A stretch of 64,000 bases of DNA from Rhizobium sp. (GTDB lineage: Bacteria > Pseudomonadota > Alphaproteobacteria > Rhizobiales > Rhizobiaceae), in NCBI GenBank assembly GCA_019739215.1, contig JAHHDR010000042.1, positions 186,001-250,000 on the forward strand, in the 5' to 3' direction. This document shows positions 8,882 through 17,529 of the stretch, one piece after another. Numbering within the stretch: the stretch's first letter is position 1; each line of letters begins with the position of its first letter. The notes beneath the pieces were generated by a model. The model searched no databases, was not told the origin of the DNA, and saw only the letters and a program-made list of their open reading frames with translations. Both the position numbers and the translations under genes were made by a program.

Positions 8882-9817
8882 TCAAGCAGCCACGAATCGG
8901 AAGGCATCACCCTTCCGTTCGGTGTAACCGACGCCCGGATAGGTCCAATGATAGCCGAGAAGCTTGAGCTTCTCGTTCGCAGCGCGATCGAGGAGGTCGC
9001 GGCGGTTCTTGAGCGCGAGTTCGGCATCGGTGTCGAAGCCGAAATGCCATTGCGGATGCTGGAAGAAGATCACGTCGTTGGTGCAGGCGTCGCCCGTGAT
9101 AACCAGGTTGTCGCGGCCCGCGAGTTCGACGGAGATGTGTCCCGGCGTATGACCCGGGGTGTCGATGATCGACATTCCGGGCACGATCTCGTCACCATCC
9201 CTCACACGCGTGATCCGGTCCTCGACGGCGAACAGGTCGCGTTGAGCACCCTTGGCGAACCCATGGAGCGCCGCCGGCCGCCGCGTCTCGAAGTCGTTGT
9301 CGGTCCAGAAGTCCCACTCGGCCTGGCCCACATAGTAATGGGCGTTGGGGTATAGGACCTTGCCGTCGCCGGTGGTCGTCGCGCCGGAATGGTCTGGGTG
9401 CGCGTGGGTGAAAACGACCTTGGTGATCAAGGCCGGATCGACGCCCGCGGCCTTGAGATTGTCCACAAGTCGCCCGGTGCTCGGCTGGAAGTTTCCGCCC
9501 GCGCCGTTGTCGATCAGGATCAGGTCGTTGCCGTAGCGAATGAGCGGAACGTTGGCCTGAACCGGTGCGCCGGTCATGTCGCCGCCCAGGTCCGCGAGGA
9601 TCGGAGAACGAACTTCAGGTGAGGCGTCGGGGAGAAGGATGTCCGCCGAAAGCGTGAGGAAACCGTCGCTGAAGACGGAGATGTCGAAATCGCCATGGGC
9701 GAAACGGTGGGTCGCTGCGGCATAGGCAGGAACACCCGCCGCACTCGCAATGGCTGCGCCGGTCGTGAGCGATAGGAATTCCCTTCGATTGATCGAACTG
9801 GGTTGAAAACGGGTCAT
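8882..9817 (-). CDS. Tat-exported MBL-fold metallo-hydrolase
   Basis: The 311-residue protein has a twin-arginine signal (SINRREFLSLTTG) and an alanine-rich hydrophobic core ending near AYA. The MBL motif is FTHAHPDHSGA, with a later zinc ligand His in DTPGHTPGH and Asp in ITGDAC. It is the quorum-quenching/glyoxalase-II-like type of MBL protein. The start at 9817 is preferred because AAAGGAG sits eight bases upstream. Its substrate is unknown; it shares the periplasmic location with the next gene on the strand. Confidence 0.9.
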   Translation of the reverse strand: MTRFQPSSINRREFLSLTTGAAIASAAGVPAYAAATHRFAHGDFDISVFSDGFLTLSADILLPDASPEVRSPILADLGGDMTGAPVQANVPLIRYGNDLILIDNGAGGNFQPSTGRLVDNLKAAGVDPALITKVVFTHAHPDHSGATTTGDGKVLYPNAHYYVGQAEWDFWTDNDFETRRPAALHGFAKGAQRDLFAVEDRITRVRDGDEIVPGMSIIDTPGHTPGHISVELAGRDNLVITGDACTNDVIFFQHPQWHFGFDTDAELALKNRRDLLDRAANEKLKLLGYHWTYPGVGYTERKGDAFRFVAA

Positions 9818-9921
9818 CGACGTGTCTCCTTTGGATTGGAAAAGCACGCTAATTGTGGGATCGGGCCCGCGGGCGGACGAGTGAATGGTTGTTAATCACT
9901 GCGAAAAGGGTGGCCGCGCGG

Positions 9922-10398
9922 TCACAGCAGAAGCTGGTTGATCCATTCAAGATCGGTCGCCGAGCTTCGAATGAGGCTGGCGTCATCGGGCGTCTGGCTC
10001 CACGGCGACCCATCTGGAATCACGACCGTTTTGCCCTGGTCGAGAAATGCCGACTTCAGCGATGAGCCGGCTCCGAGGTCAGCCGCATCGATCGGAAAGA
10101 ACGCCACCGCATCGAAGTCGTCGACGACGATCTGCTCGATGGAGAGCGCATCGGCGATGTCGCTGCGGGCGATGTGGTCGGCAAGAAAGCCTGCTATTAC
10201 CGGGTCCTCCGAGAACCGCCGCATGTATTCGGCGACGAGCGGAAACCCACCGCCATCGCATGCGAAGACGGTCTCGACTCCCCTCCGCCTAAGCTCGAAA
10301 TAGGCCATTGCCACCCCGCGCGCGAGTTCCCGATCGGGCGCTCCCGTCTTATCCTCGCCGTCCAAGACGATCAATGTTCTGCGTTGAACGGTGGCCAT
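9922..10398 (-). CDS. DJ-1/PfpI-like protein, apparently without the nucleophile Cys
   Basis: The 158-residue protein alternates beta strands and helices in the class I glutamine amidotransferase-like order. It begins with LIVLDGED, has the DDFDAVAFFPIDAADLG turn where DJ-1 proteins have a glycine-rich loop, and ends with a short IPDGSPWSQ segment. The only cysteine (FACDGGG) comes before the canonical nucleophile elbow, so catalysis of the usual kind seems unlikely. The family call is tentative. It is the first gene after the ATPase regulator on the same strand. Confidence 0.6.
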   Translation of the reverse strand: MATVQRRTLIVLDGEDKTGAPDRELARGVAMAYFELRRRGVETVFACDGGGFPLVAEYMRRFSEDPVIAGFLADHIARSDIADALSIEQIVVDDFDAVAFFPIDAADLGAGSSLKSAFLDQGKTVVIPDGSPWSQTPDDASLIRSSATDLEWINQLLL

Positions 10399-10482
10399 GC
10401 TTTTGCCTCTGTTGCCAGAAGGCTATGCGTGCGTGGCGCAGGGAACCAGTGAGGAGTTGTAAATCAGTGTAAAGGCGGCCGG

Positions 10483-12462
10483 TCAGTGGAAAGCGTGCTG
10501 ATCCGGTCGGTTGCGACCACTTGTGGGTTGCTCAACCATCCCAGTTTGGACATTCGGATCGTCGTTTGTCTGCATCCTAGATCGGTCAGCGGAAATCCTT
10601 CTTTTCCAGGCGGCAGCTCCATGAGATTCGGCCTCCGCCCTGGCCGCCTCGAACCATTCCACCGCGGCCGCAGGGCCGTTCTGCCCCCATCCTTCATAGA
10701 GCAACTGACCTTTCACTCGGAGAAGTTCCGGCTTGCACCACCGCTCGCCCGAAGAATCGCATTGGGCGAGTGCACGGTCGATGACCTCATTGGCCTCCGC
10801 AAACCTTAGAAGCGCGGCGAGCGCTCGCGCCTCAACCGATTGGAAATAAGTTCTGAACAGATTGAAACCCGCATGGTCGAGCACCGACATACTCACCCGC
10901 AGTTCGAGCAGGCAATCGTCGGCGTTACCCTCGCTTAGCTTGACCTCTGCCTCGAAGCACCTTGCATAGGAGTTCCATACGTCCAGGGACAGCGACTTGG
11001 TGTGCTCCTTGAGAAGCGCGATGTAGTCCCTCGCAAGGTCGAGCCGGCCCTCCAGAAGGGCTAACGGACATGCAGCCTCTGCAAGGACGTTCGTCAACGA
11101 TAACTCGTGTCCAATCGAGATCGCATGCTCGACACTGGACTGCGCTTCCGCCAGCGCACGCTCGCCGTCGCCGAGCATCCAGAGATCACGGGCAAGGATG
11201 ATCCTGGCGGTGATCCGTTGGTCGAACTGGAACCGTGTCGTCTGCCCCGTGGGTAAGGCATCATACTCGACTATCATTTGCTCGAGCAGTTCGCGCGACT
11301 GTTCGTGGCGGCCTAGCCAATGCAGTGTTGCGCCCATGATGCGCTTGGCCACGACATTGTCGACGGGATCGGTCGATCCCGCAGCCACAGTCGCGAATTT
11401 GCGGGCGAACTCGAGGCCAAGCCGGGGTTCAGCACGGTTGATCGCGTCGACCCACATCGCCCAGATGGCGCGGAGCTGGTAGTCGGTGTCGCTCAGCTGC
11501 TCTGCGATCCTCAACGCCGCAGTCCATGCGTCGACGCCTTTTTCCGGCACCTCGGTCGACCGCATCTGCGGCCATCCCAGCGCCGTGTACAGCTTCATTC
11601 GTCGTCGCTCGTCGAGGTCGGGGTGGGCGTCGAGATAGGCGATTGCCTTGCTGACCGACACGAAACACTCGTCCAGAAGAGAGAGACGGAAGAACAGCGG
11701 CAGCGCGGCGACCGTCAGCCGGACGCCCACCATCGCGTCGCCGCCAGGTTCGAACGCCCAATCGAGAGCCAGTCTCAAGCTCGCGACATGCTGCGCGAAA
11801 TCCTCCGGCCAATCCTCCGTGGACGCCGAATAGAGTTCCTGCTCGCTGATCTCGAAAAGTTCCGACAGATATTCAGCGAGCCTTGACATGACGGATGGAT
11901 ATTGCCCGCTCTCCAGCAGCTTTTCGGCGGCATAAAAGCGGGTCGTGTCAAGAAGGCGGTAACGGGTCGTGTCAGATAGCGGCTCGGCAACGACAAGCGA
12001 CTTCGACACAAGGTTCTCGACGACATCGTCGGGGTCGTCGAGAACCGCCGAAGCGGCGTCAGCCGTGAACCACCCGCGGAAGATCGAGAGCTGCTGCATT
12101 GCCGTCTGCTCTTCCGGCGTCAGGACGAAGTAGCTCCAGTCCAGCGTGGCGCGCAGGGTCTGGTGGCGGAGCAGCGCCGTGCGCCGTCCCCTGCTCAGCA
12201 CTCGGAAACTCGCCTTGAGCGATGTCGAGAGCGTCCTGGCCGACATCGTGTCCATACGGGCGGCGGCCAACTCAATCGCGAGCGCTATGCCGTCGACCTG
12301 TTGGCAGAGCTCCACGACATGGGAGACATCATCATCGCTGAGCTTGTAACCACCGCGGCATGCGGCGGCGCGCTCCACGAACAATTGCACTGCGGGCGAT
12401 TCCATCGCCTCAGCCGGCGTGGTCCCGGTCTCTGGCAGATCGAGCGGATTTAGACGGTGAAA
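10483..12462 (-). CDS. Winged-helix/NB-ARC-type ATPase regulator, C-terminal part (downstream of a frame break)
   Basis: This frame continues the protein begun at 13255. After the break it reads HRLNPLDLPETGTT, the segment that normally follows the ATPase core in AfsR/MalT-like STAND regulators. It goes on through QLFVERAAA, LCQQVDGIALAIELAAARM (GxP-like sensor motif) and a long alpha-helical TPR-like tail. Removing one A from the run at 12460-12462 joins the frames as GEWVHRLNPL. The ATG at 12645 in this frame lies in sequence coding in the other frame and is not a true start. The joined protein would be about 923 residues. Confidence 0.8.
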   Translation of the reverse strand, partial: FHRLNPLDLPETGTTPAEAMESPAVQLFVERAAACRGGYKLSDDDVSHVVELCQQVDGIALAIELAAARMDTMSARTLSTSLKASFRVLSRGRRTALLRHQTLRATLDWSYFVLTPEEQTAMQQLSIFRGWFTADAASAVLDDPDDVVENLVSKSLVVAEPLSDTTRYRLLDTTRFYAAEKLLESGQYPSVMSRLAEYLSELFEISEQELYSASTEDWPEDFAQHVASLRLALDWAFEPGGDAMVGVRLTVAALPLFFRLSLLDECFVSVSKAIAYLDAHPDLDERRRMKLYTALGWPQMRSTEVPEKGVDAWTAALRIAEQLSDTDYQLRAIWAMWVDAINRAEPRLGLEFARKFATVAAGSTDPVDNVVAKRIMGATLHWLGRHEQSRELLEQMIVEYDALPTGQTTRFQFDQRITARIILARDLWMLGDGERALAEAQSSVEHAISIGHELSLTNVLAEAACPLALLEGRLDLARDYIALLKEHTKSLSLDVWNSYARCFEAEVKLSEGNADDCLLELRVSMSVLDHAGFNLFRTYFQSVEARALAALLRFAEANEVIDRALAQCDSSGERWCKPELLRVKGQLLYEGWGQNGPAAAVEWFEAARAEAESHGAAAWKRRISADRSRMQTNDDPNVQTGMVEQPTSGRNRPDQHAFH

Positions 12463-13255
12463 CCCATTCGCCGTTCGATCGCAGGGGCTCCCGGCTCGTG
12501 GCAAGGAAGCGTGGGGACGAGGTCCGGTCAAGAATGGATTCCACGAAGAGCGCGGCCTCGTCGACGACATGCTCGCAGCTGTCGAGCACGATGACGATGT
12601 CGCGCCCTTGCAAGGCCTCCGCGATTTCACCGTCGATGTCGTCACTGCGCGACGGGATGTCGAGCTTCGAGGCCACCTCGGTCGATATCAGCTCACCTGA
12701 GCTGAGTTCGGCGAGATCGACCCAAACAACCTCGGCGGAAGACCGGCCGAGCACGGCGCGTGCCACCGTGGATTTTCCTATGCCGCCCGGCCCGACAATC
12801 GTGAGAAGACGCGCTTCGGACAATTGCTCGGACAGTCTCTCGATGACCGGTGACCGTCCGAAGAGCTTGGTATTCGCGCGACGCTCCGTGGGAACGACCT
12901 GCGCCGGGCCGGCAGCGCGCACTTCGGCCGGAGCACTCGTCTTCGTGGAAACCTCGGCAATAAAGGTATAGCCACGGCCCGGCACGTTGGTGATGTAGAC
13001 GGGTTCGCGCTTTGTGTCGCCGAGCGCTCGCCGGATTGCAGAGATGTGGACCCGCAGATTGGTTTCATCTACAAAGGTGTCCGGCCACGCATGCCGGATG
13101 ATCTCAGCGTTCGTGAGGAGCCGCCCAGCATTCGACGTAAGGCAGGCGAGGATGTCCATGGCCCGACTTCCCAAGGCGACCGGGCTGCCGTCCCGTGTCA
13201 GGGTTCGCCTTCCCGCCCTCAAGACGAACGGGCCGAATTGGACCTCGTCGTCCAC
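12410..13255 (-). CDS. Winged-helix/NB-ARC-type ATPase regulator, N-terminal part
   Basis: The frame encodes an OmpR-type winged-helix DNA-binding domain at residues 1-100 (FGPFVLRAGRRTL at the start, NLRVHISAIRRAL recognition helix, NVPGRGYTF wing). A P-loop NTPase follows, with Walker A GPGGIGKST near residue 150 and Walker B IVIVLDSCEH. The useful reading ends at SREPLRSNGEWV; after that the frame is noise and stops. Such STAND-type regulators usually control neighbouring genes and respond to small ligands bound by the C-terminal repeats. The adjacent DJ-1-like and hydrolase genes on the same strand are the likely targets. Confidence 0.85.
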   Translation of the reverse strand: MDDEVQFGPFVLRAGRRTLTRDGSPVALGSRAMDILACLTSNAGRLLTNAEIIRHAWPDTFVDETNLRVHISAIRRALGDTKREPVYITNVPGRGYTFIAEVSTKTSAPAEVRAAGPAQVVPTERRANTKLFGRSPVIERLSEQLSEARLLTIVGPGGIGKSTVARAVLGRSSAEVVWVDLAELSSGELISTEVASKLDIPSRSDDIDGEIAEALQGRDIVIVLDSCEHVVDEAALFVESILDRTSSPRFLATSREPLRSNGEWVSPSKSARSARDRDHAG

Positions 13256-13625
13256 GATCTAGTTCCCTTCCATCCGGGCCACCGACATTTGTCCGCTCGT
13301 TCTTCAGAATTTGACAATAGCCAGCTTCACGTCACAAGCAATAGTGCCTAGCGGCAGATCGATCGATGTGGCGGCGTATGAAATCGCGGTCGGCAGACGG
13401 CCCACGGTTGCGTAGGCGGTGGCCAAGCAGGACGCTGGCCCGATTCTTCTGGCCTTCGCGGCCACAGCATTCGTGTCGAATGCGAGGACATGCCAATCTC
13501 TGGGAGGGAGGATGGTTCAATGCCTTGCGGAATTGTGTAGCAGATATTTCGAGCGGCTTCCTGGTGCTCGGTTGCGAGACTCCTGTCCGCCATGCGGCGT
13601 TTGCGCCGTCCACATTCAAGCCATC
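13256..13625. other. Intergenic stretch without a supportable gene
   Basis: Between the divergent ATPase regulator and the DUF4143 gene I find only short overlapping frames with no recognisable motif on either strand. The right-hand part leads into the 23-bp repeat array. A TTGACA near 13312 could be part of a promoter for the AAA gene, but no convincing -10 partner is visible. Confidence 0.4.
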
Positions 13626-13717
13626 CTACTGACACTTTCACCGCCATTCTGTTAACACTTCTCCCTAATAGCTATTGAGCCTTTCACCGCATCTCTATTG
13701 ACACTTTCCCCGGATTT
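13626..13717 (+). repeat. Four tandem degenerate 23-bp repeats
   Basis: Four consecutive 23-base units start at 13626, 13649, 13672 and 13695. Each begins CTA/CTG, followed by TTGACACTTTC-like sequence (variants CTGACACTTTC, GTTAACACTTC, TTGAGCCTTTC, TTGACACTTTC). The exact 23-base period is about two helical turns, so every unit presents the same face of the helix. This fits either an operator array for the downstream ATPase gene or a relic of an IS21-type multiple-repeat terminus. Confidence 0.6.
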
Positions 13718-13757
13718 CCGTTACAGGATTCATTTCCTGCTTCCAAAAGTGAATCCT

Positions 13758-15047
13758 ATGAACGCCCCCCTCCTGCCCCGTCATCTGGAAGCCGAATTAA
13801 AAGACGCTCTTACGTCGGCGCGAGTGGTGAATATCATCGGCCCCAGACAAGTCGGGAAAACGACGCTTGTCCGAGACCTGTTAAGTCTGGGCAGGTTCAT
13901 CACCCTCGACGACGAGGGCGTCCTCGCGGCAATCGAGGCCGATCCGAAAGGACAACTTGATGCTCTCATGGCTGAAGTGCAAACGGGACCCCTCATCATC
14001 GATGAAGCTCCGCGGTCGACGAAGCTGGCCCTGGCATTGAAGAGAACGGTGGACGAAAACCGCAGGATGGGTCAGTTCGTCCTGACCGGCTCTTCCAACA
14101 TATTCACCTCCTCGCATGTGGCCGACTCCCTTGCGGGACGAGTTCATACGATGACAATGCTTCCTATGAGCGTGGCTGAGACGAAGCGCATGGGTGCCGC
14201 GAAAATCCTGGACTGGGCGTCCACCGAAGGCGGTCCCGATCCGGTAAAATTGCCAAAGGCCGAGTCCTTGTCCCGAGCACAGTACATCGAGCTGATACTC
14301 GCTGGAGGTTTTCCCGAAACGCGAAACCTGGGTGAACAACAAAGACGGCGTCGATATCGGGACTATATCGACAGCGTAGTCGAACGCGATGTCGCCGATA
14401 TCCTCAAGATCAGAAAGTCGGACGCGATGCGGCGGATGGTCGATCAACTGGCTACGCGCGTCGGAAATGAACTGAATGTCGACGACCTTGGCGCGAAGAT
14501 CGGCGTTCAACGACACACAACGGAAACCTACCTTGACATACTGATCAAACTCTCCCTGCTGAGAAGACTGCCGGCCTGGACCTCCGGTGAAAGTGGGCGC
14601 GACATCCGCCAACCCAAAATTCATCTTGTGGACACCGGGATCGTCGCCGCCTTGAGAAGCATGAACTCCGAGAGCTTCAATATTGACGCCAATCCGACAG
14701 CACTTGGCGGACTGTTCGAGAATTTCGTCCACAACGAGTTATGGAAGTCCCTTCCTTATCAGAAGCGCGACTGGCGGCTCTATCATTGGCGACATCAACG
14801 CGGCCGTGAGATCGACATCATCGCCGAGGCGGACAGGACCATAGTAGGCTTCGAGATGAAGACTTCCACTGCAGTCGATGGAAATGACTTCAAGCATTTG
14901 CGGTGGTTCCAGGATGAAGGCCCAGGCAACACATGGAACGTTATCGGGATCGTGGTCTACACGGGAGACCGAGTCTTGAGCTTTGGAAGAAACCTGTTCG
15001 CGCTACCGCTATCCATGTTTTGGTCGTTTCCAAACCAAGCCGCATAG
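13758..15047 (+). CDS. AAA ATPase with DUF4143 domain
   Basis: The 429-residue protein has Walker A GPRQVGKTT at about residues 32-40, Walker B LIIDEA, a sensor segment VLTGSSNIF and a C-terminal DUF4143 domain. The latter includes LIKLSLLRRLPAW, KIHLVDTGI and the nuclease-like GREIDIIAE...EMKTS patch, which resembles a PD-(D/E)XK core. Proteins of this AAA_14-DUF4143 type are widespread, often mobile, and of unclear function. The ATG at 13758 is chosen over a TTG at 13698 that lies inside the last 23-bp repeat. It stands alone and is convergent with the VIT gene. Confidence 0.87.
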   Translation: MNAPLLPRHLEAELKDALTSARVVNIIGPRQVGKTTLVRDLLSLGRFITLDDEGVLAAIEADPKGQLDALMAEVQTGPLIIDEAPRSTKLALALKRTVDENRRMGQFVLTGSSNIFTSSHVADSLAGRVHTMTMLPMSVAETKRMGAAKILDWASTEGGPDPVKLPKAESLSRAQYIELILAGGFPETRNLGEQQRRRRYRDYIDSVVERDVADILKIRKSDAMRRMVDQLATRVGNELNVDDLGAKIGVQRHTTETYLDILIKLSLLRRLPAWTSGESGRDIRQPKIHLVDTGIVAALRSMNSESFNIDANPTALGGLFENFVHNELWKSLPYQKRDWRLYHWRHQRGREIDIIAEADRTIVGFEMKTSTAVDGNDFKHLRWFQDEGPGNTWNVIGIVVYTGDRVLSFGRNLFALPLSMFWSFPNQAA

Positions 15048-15102
15048 CCGTGCGCCGGGTGAGGCCCTGCCGAGCCTGATCGGTCTTGGCCTACCGCCCC
15101 GG

Positions 15103-15798
15103 CTAGACCGCTGTCCCCACCAGCGCGCCGATGCCTGCGGTCAGCGCCATCGCGAATGCGCCCCAGAAGGTCACGCGCGCTGTGGCCTTGAGCACATCCG
15201 CTCCTCCGGCCTTCGCGCCAATTGCGCCAAGCAACGCGAGAAATAGCAACGAGGCGATCGAGACCGAATAGATCAACATCGAGGCGGGCGAAAGGACGAC
15301 CATGAGCAGGGGCATGGCGGCTCCGACCGCGAAGGTGGCAGCGGAGGTCACTGCCGCCTCGATCGGGCGGGCTGCCATGTGTTCGACGATACCGAGTTCG
15401 TCGCGCGAATGCGCGTCGAGGGCGTCGTTGGCGGTCAACTGCACGGCCACCTGCCCTGCCAGTTCGTAGGTGAGGCCACGCTTGACGTATATCTGTGTCA
15501 GTTCCTCAAGCTCGGCCTCCGGAAGCGTCTCGAGTTCGAGCCGTTCCCGCGCCAGATCGGCCTGCTCGGTGTCCGCCTGCGAACTCACCGACACGTATTC
15601 GCCAGCAGCCATGGACATTGCGCCGGCGACCAGTCCTGCGACACCTGCCACCAGGATTTGCTGGGTGTTGGCCGATGCCGTGGCAACGCCCATGATCAGG
15701 CTTGCGGTCGATACGATGCCGTCATTCGCGCCCAGCACGGCTGCCCTGAGCCAGCCAATGCGCGACACGAGGTGGCTTTCGGTGTGCAACCGGCTCAT
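15103..15798 (-). CDS. VIT family membrane metal transporter
   Basis: The 231-residue protein has an N-terminal amphipathic segment, then GANDGIVSTASL and GLVAGAMSMAAGEYVSVSSQ, the hallmark first two membrane helices of CCC1/VIT1 transporters. An acidic cytosolic loop rich in Glu (RERLELETLPEAELEEL) and three more membrane segments follow. VIT relatives move Fe2+ or Mn2+. Its start codon overlaps the OsmC stop as ATGA, which supports translational coupling. Together with the two-component pair upstream, this suggests a metal-linked operon. Confidence 0.92.
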   Translation of the reverse strand: MSRLHTESHLVSRIGWLRAAVLGANDGIVSTASLIMGVATASANTQQILVAGVAGLVAGAMSMAAGEYVSVSSQADTEQADLARERLELETLPEAELEELTQIYVKRGLTYELAGQVAVQLTANDALDAHSRDELGIVEHMAARPIEAAVTSAATFAVGAAMPLLMVVLSPASMLIYSVSIASLLFLALLGAIGAKAGGADVLKATARVTFWGAFAMALTAGIGALVGTAV

Positions 15799-16199
15799 GA
15801 TTTTCTCCTGACCGTACCCTCGAGGCGTGCCGCCGCCGCAATCGTGTTCGAGATCGTGCCGTATTTCCGGACGTTCTTATGCAGCAGTTCCAGCCGCTGA
15901 TCGCTCTCGTCGGTATCGACGACGAGTTCATAATCGACCGAAACGATCTTGGGAGGCGCATCCTGCCGGACCGCATGAAGGCTGACTTCGACGCCATCAT
16001 GCTTGAAATCCAGCATGGGTGTCACTCGTTCGATGCCCTTGATCATGCATGCGGCAATCGCTGCCAGCAGCAACTCGGCCGGGTTGAAGGCATCCGGAGA
16101 ACCCGCGAGCCCCGTATCCAGTTTAACCTCAGCCATCTTGGCATTGGCCACACTGCCCGCCGCATCGATCCTGCGGGCCGCAATCCGGTATTCCAGCAT
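15795..16199 (-). CDS. OsmC family protein
   Basis: The 134-residue protein shows the OsmC fold pattern: AELLLAAIAACMIKGIERV with a single redox-type Cys, then a KIVSVDYELVVDT strand and HKNVRKYGTISNTI. The second peroxidatic/resolving Cys of classical OsmC/Ohr is replaced (Gly-Thr-Ile-Ser), so it is not a normal organic hydroperoxide reductase. This subgroup is common in alphaproteobacteria and not well characterised. GGAGAG precedes the ATG, and the stop overlaps the VIT start. Confidence 0.88.
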   Translation of the reverse strand: MLEYRIAARRIDAAGSVANAKMAEVKLDTGLAGSPDAFNPAELLLAAIAACMIKGIERVTPMLDFKHDGVEVSLHAVRQDAPPKIVSVDYELVVDTDESDQRLELLHKNVRKYGTISNTIAAAARLEGTVRRKS

Positions 16200-16284
16200 G
16201 ATTGACTCTCCGTTCGAAGTGGCGACGACAGACTGCCGTTGCCGGGCACGCTATCACGCTGGGGCTGTGGGGGTTTGACCCGCA

Positions 16285-17529
16285 TCAAGAAAAGAGGGCG
16301 ATGTCGAGCAACAACAGCAATACGCTTGCGGATAGCCCGGCGATGGGCACCCAGATCGCACAGACGAACACACCTTTTGGAGGCTCCGCCTCGTTGAGCT
16401 TTATGCGGATCAGGGCCAGGTTGATGATCGCAAATACGACCAGCGTGCCTTGGGATGTCAGTTTCGCGAGGCCTTCCAGCGGCACGGCGAGCGCGAAAAC
16501 GAGAATGAGCGCCGCGCCGATCGCGGTCGCCACCAACGGCGTGCCCGTGGTCGTGTTCAGGCGACCGAGGGCGGCGGGGAGATTTCCCTGCTGGGCCAGC
16601 CCGTAGACGACACGGGCGATCATGATCATATGTACGATCACGCCATTGAGCGTGGCCACGATGGCAATTGCGCTGAGCGTGATCAGCGGCAAGCCTGTGA
16701 GACGTTCGAACACCAGCGCCAGTGGGGCTGGCGAGGCGGCAAGTTCCGCAGGCGGGACGGCAGTCACCGCTACCCATACCACCAAGCCATAGATGACCGC
16801 AGTCAGGCCAAGGGTCAGGAACAGCGCACGCGGAAGCGTCCACGATGGGGATTGCATTTCCTCGGCGATGTTCACCAGATGCTCAAAGCCGATGAAGGCG
16901 AAGACTGCGATCAATGCCGTGCTGGCGATACCCGTCCAACCGGACAGCACCCATCCCGGCCACATCTCCGGCAGTCGCGTCACGAGCGCGGAGCCCTGCG
17001 TAAGCCCCGAGCCTACGATCAGGACGAGGCCCGCAACCTCGATCAAGGTCATCGCCCCGGCAAAACTGATTGAGTGAACCGTGGCAAGGCAGGCGATCAG
17101 GCCCATCGTGACCACGACGCCCACGATGATCCAGGTCGGCTCCCACGGCAGGAAGACGCTGATGTAACCTGCACTTCCTGCGCTGATCGTTGCCGCGGAA
17201 ATGACTGCGGTGAGGATAACGAGGAGGCCTGTCAGCAGGCTGAACCACCGTCGGCCGAAGGCCTTTTCGACATAGGCCGCTTCGCTGGCGCTGACGGGCA
17301 TGCGCGTGCCGAGTTCTGCAAATGATGCGGCACTCAACCCCATGATCAGCGCTGCGAGCGCAAAGGCGATCGGTGCATGCATTCCCGATCGACCGGCGGC
17401 AACCCCGACAAGAACGTAGATGCCGGCACCAATTGTCACGCCCAGACCGTAGAGGACCGCATGCGTCAGCGTCAGCCGTCGCATCAGCACCTGAGGCTTG
17501 TCCTCTGCCCCGCCGGCTATTTCGGTCAT
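16285..17529 (-). CDS. APC superfamily amino acid/polyamine permease
   Basis: The 414-residue protein has about twelve hydrophobic segments. The first carries the APC signature GLGVTIGAGIYVLVG, and FAFIGFEHLVNIAEEMQ is the conserved helix 6-8 region. The substrate is unknown. Its ATG overlaps the sensor kinase stop by four bases (ATGA), so kinase and permease are translationally coupled; such transporters sometimes act as co-sensors, but nothing here proves that. Confidence 0.92.
   Translation of the reverse strand: MTEIAGGAEDKPQVLMRRLTLTHAVLYGLGVTIGAGIYVLVGVAAGRSGMHAPIAFALAALIMGLSAASFAELGTRMPVSASEAAYVEKAFGRRWFSLLTGLLVILTAVISAATISAGSAGYISVFLPWEPTWIIVGVVVTMGLIACLATVHSISFAGAMTLIEVAGLVLIVGSGLTQGSALVTRLPEMWPGWVLSGWTGIASTALIAVFAFIGFEHLVNIAEEMQSPSWTLPRALFLTLGLTAVIYGLVVWVAVTAVPPAELAASPAPLALVFERLTGLPLITLSAIAIVATLNGVIVHMIMIARVVYGLAQQGNLPAALGRLNTTTGTPLVATAIGAALILVFALAVPLEGLAKLTSQGTLVVFAIINLALIRIKLNEAEPPKGVFVCAIWVPIAGLSASVLLLLLDIALFS

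Noticed and set aside
12400..12480. Programmed ribosomal frameshifting as the cause of the regulator frame break
   Set aside because: The site is a plain AAA run with no slippery heptamer, and the same kind of one-base excess occurs in many unrelated genes here.
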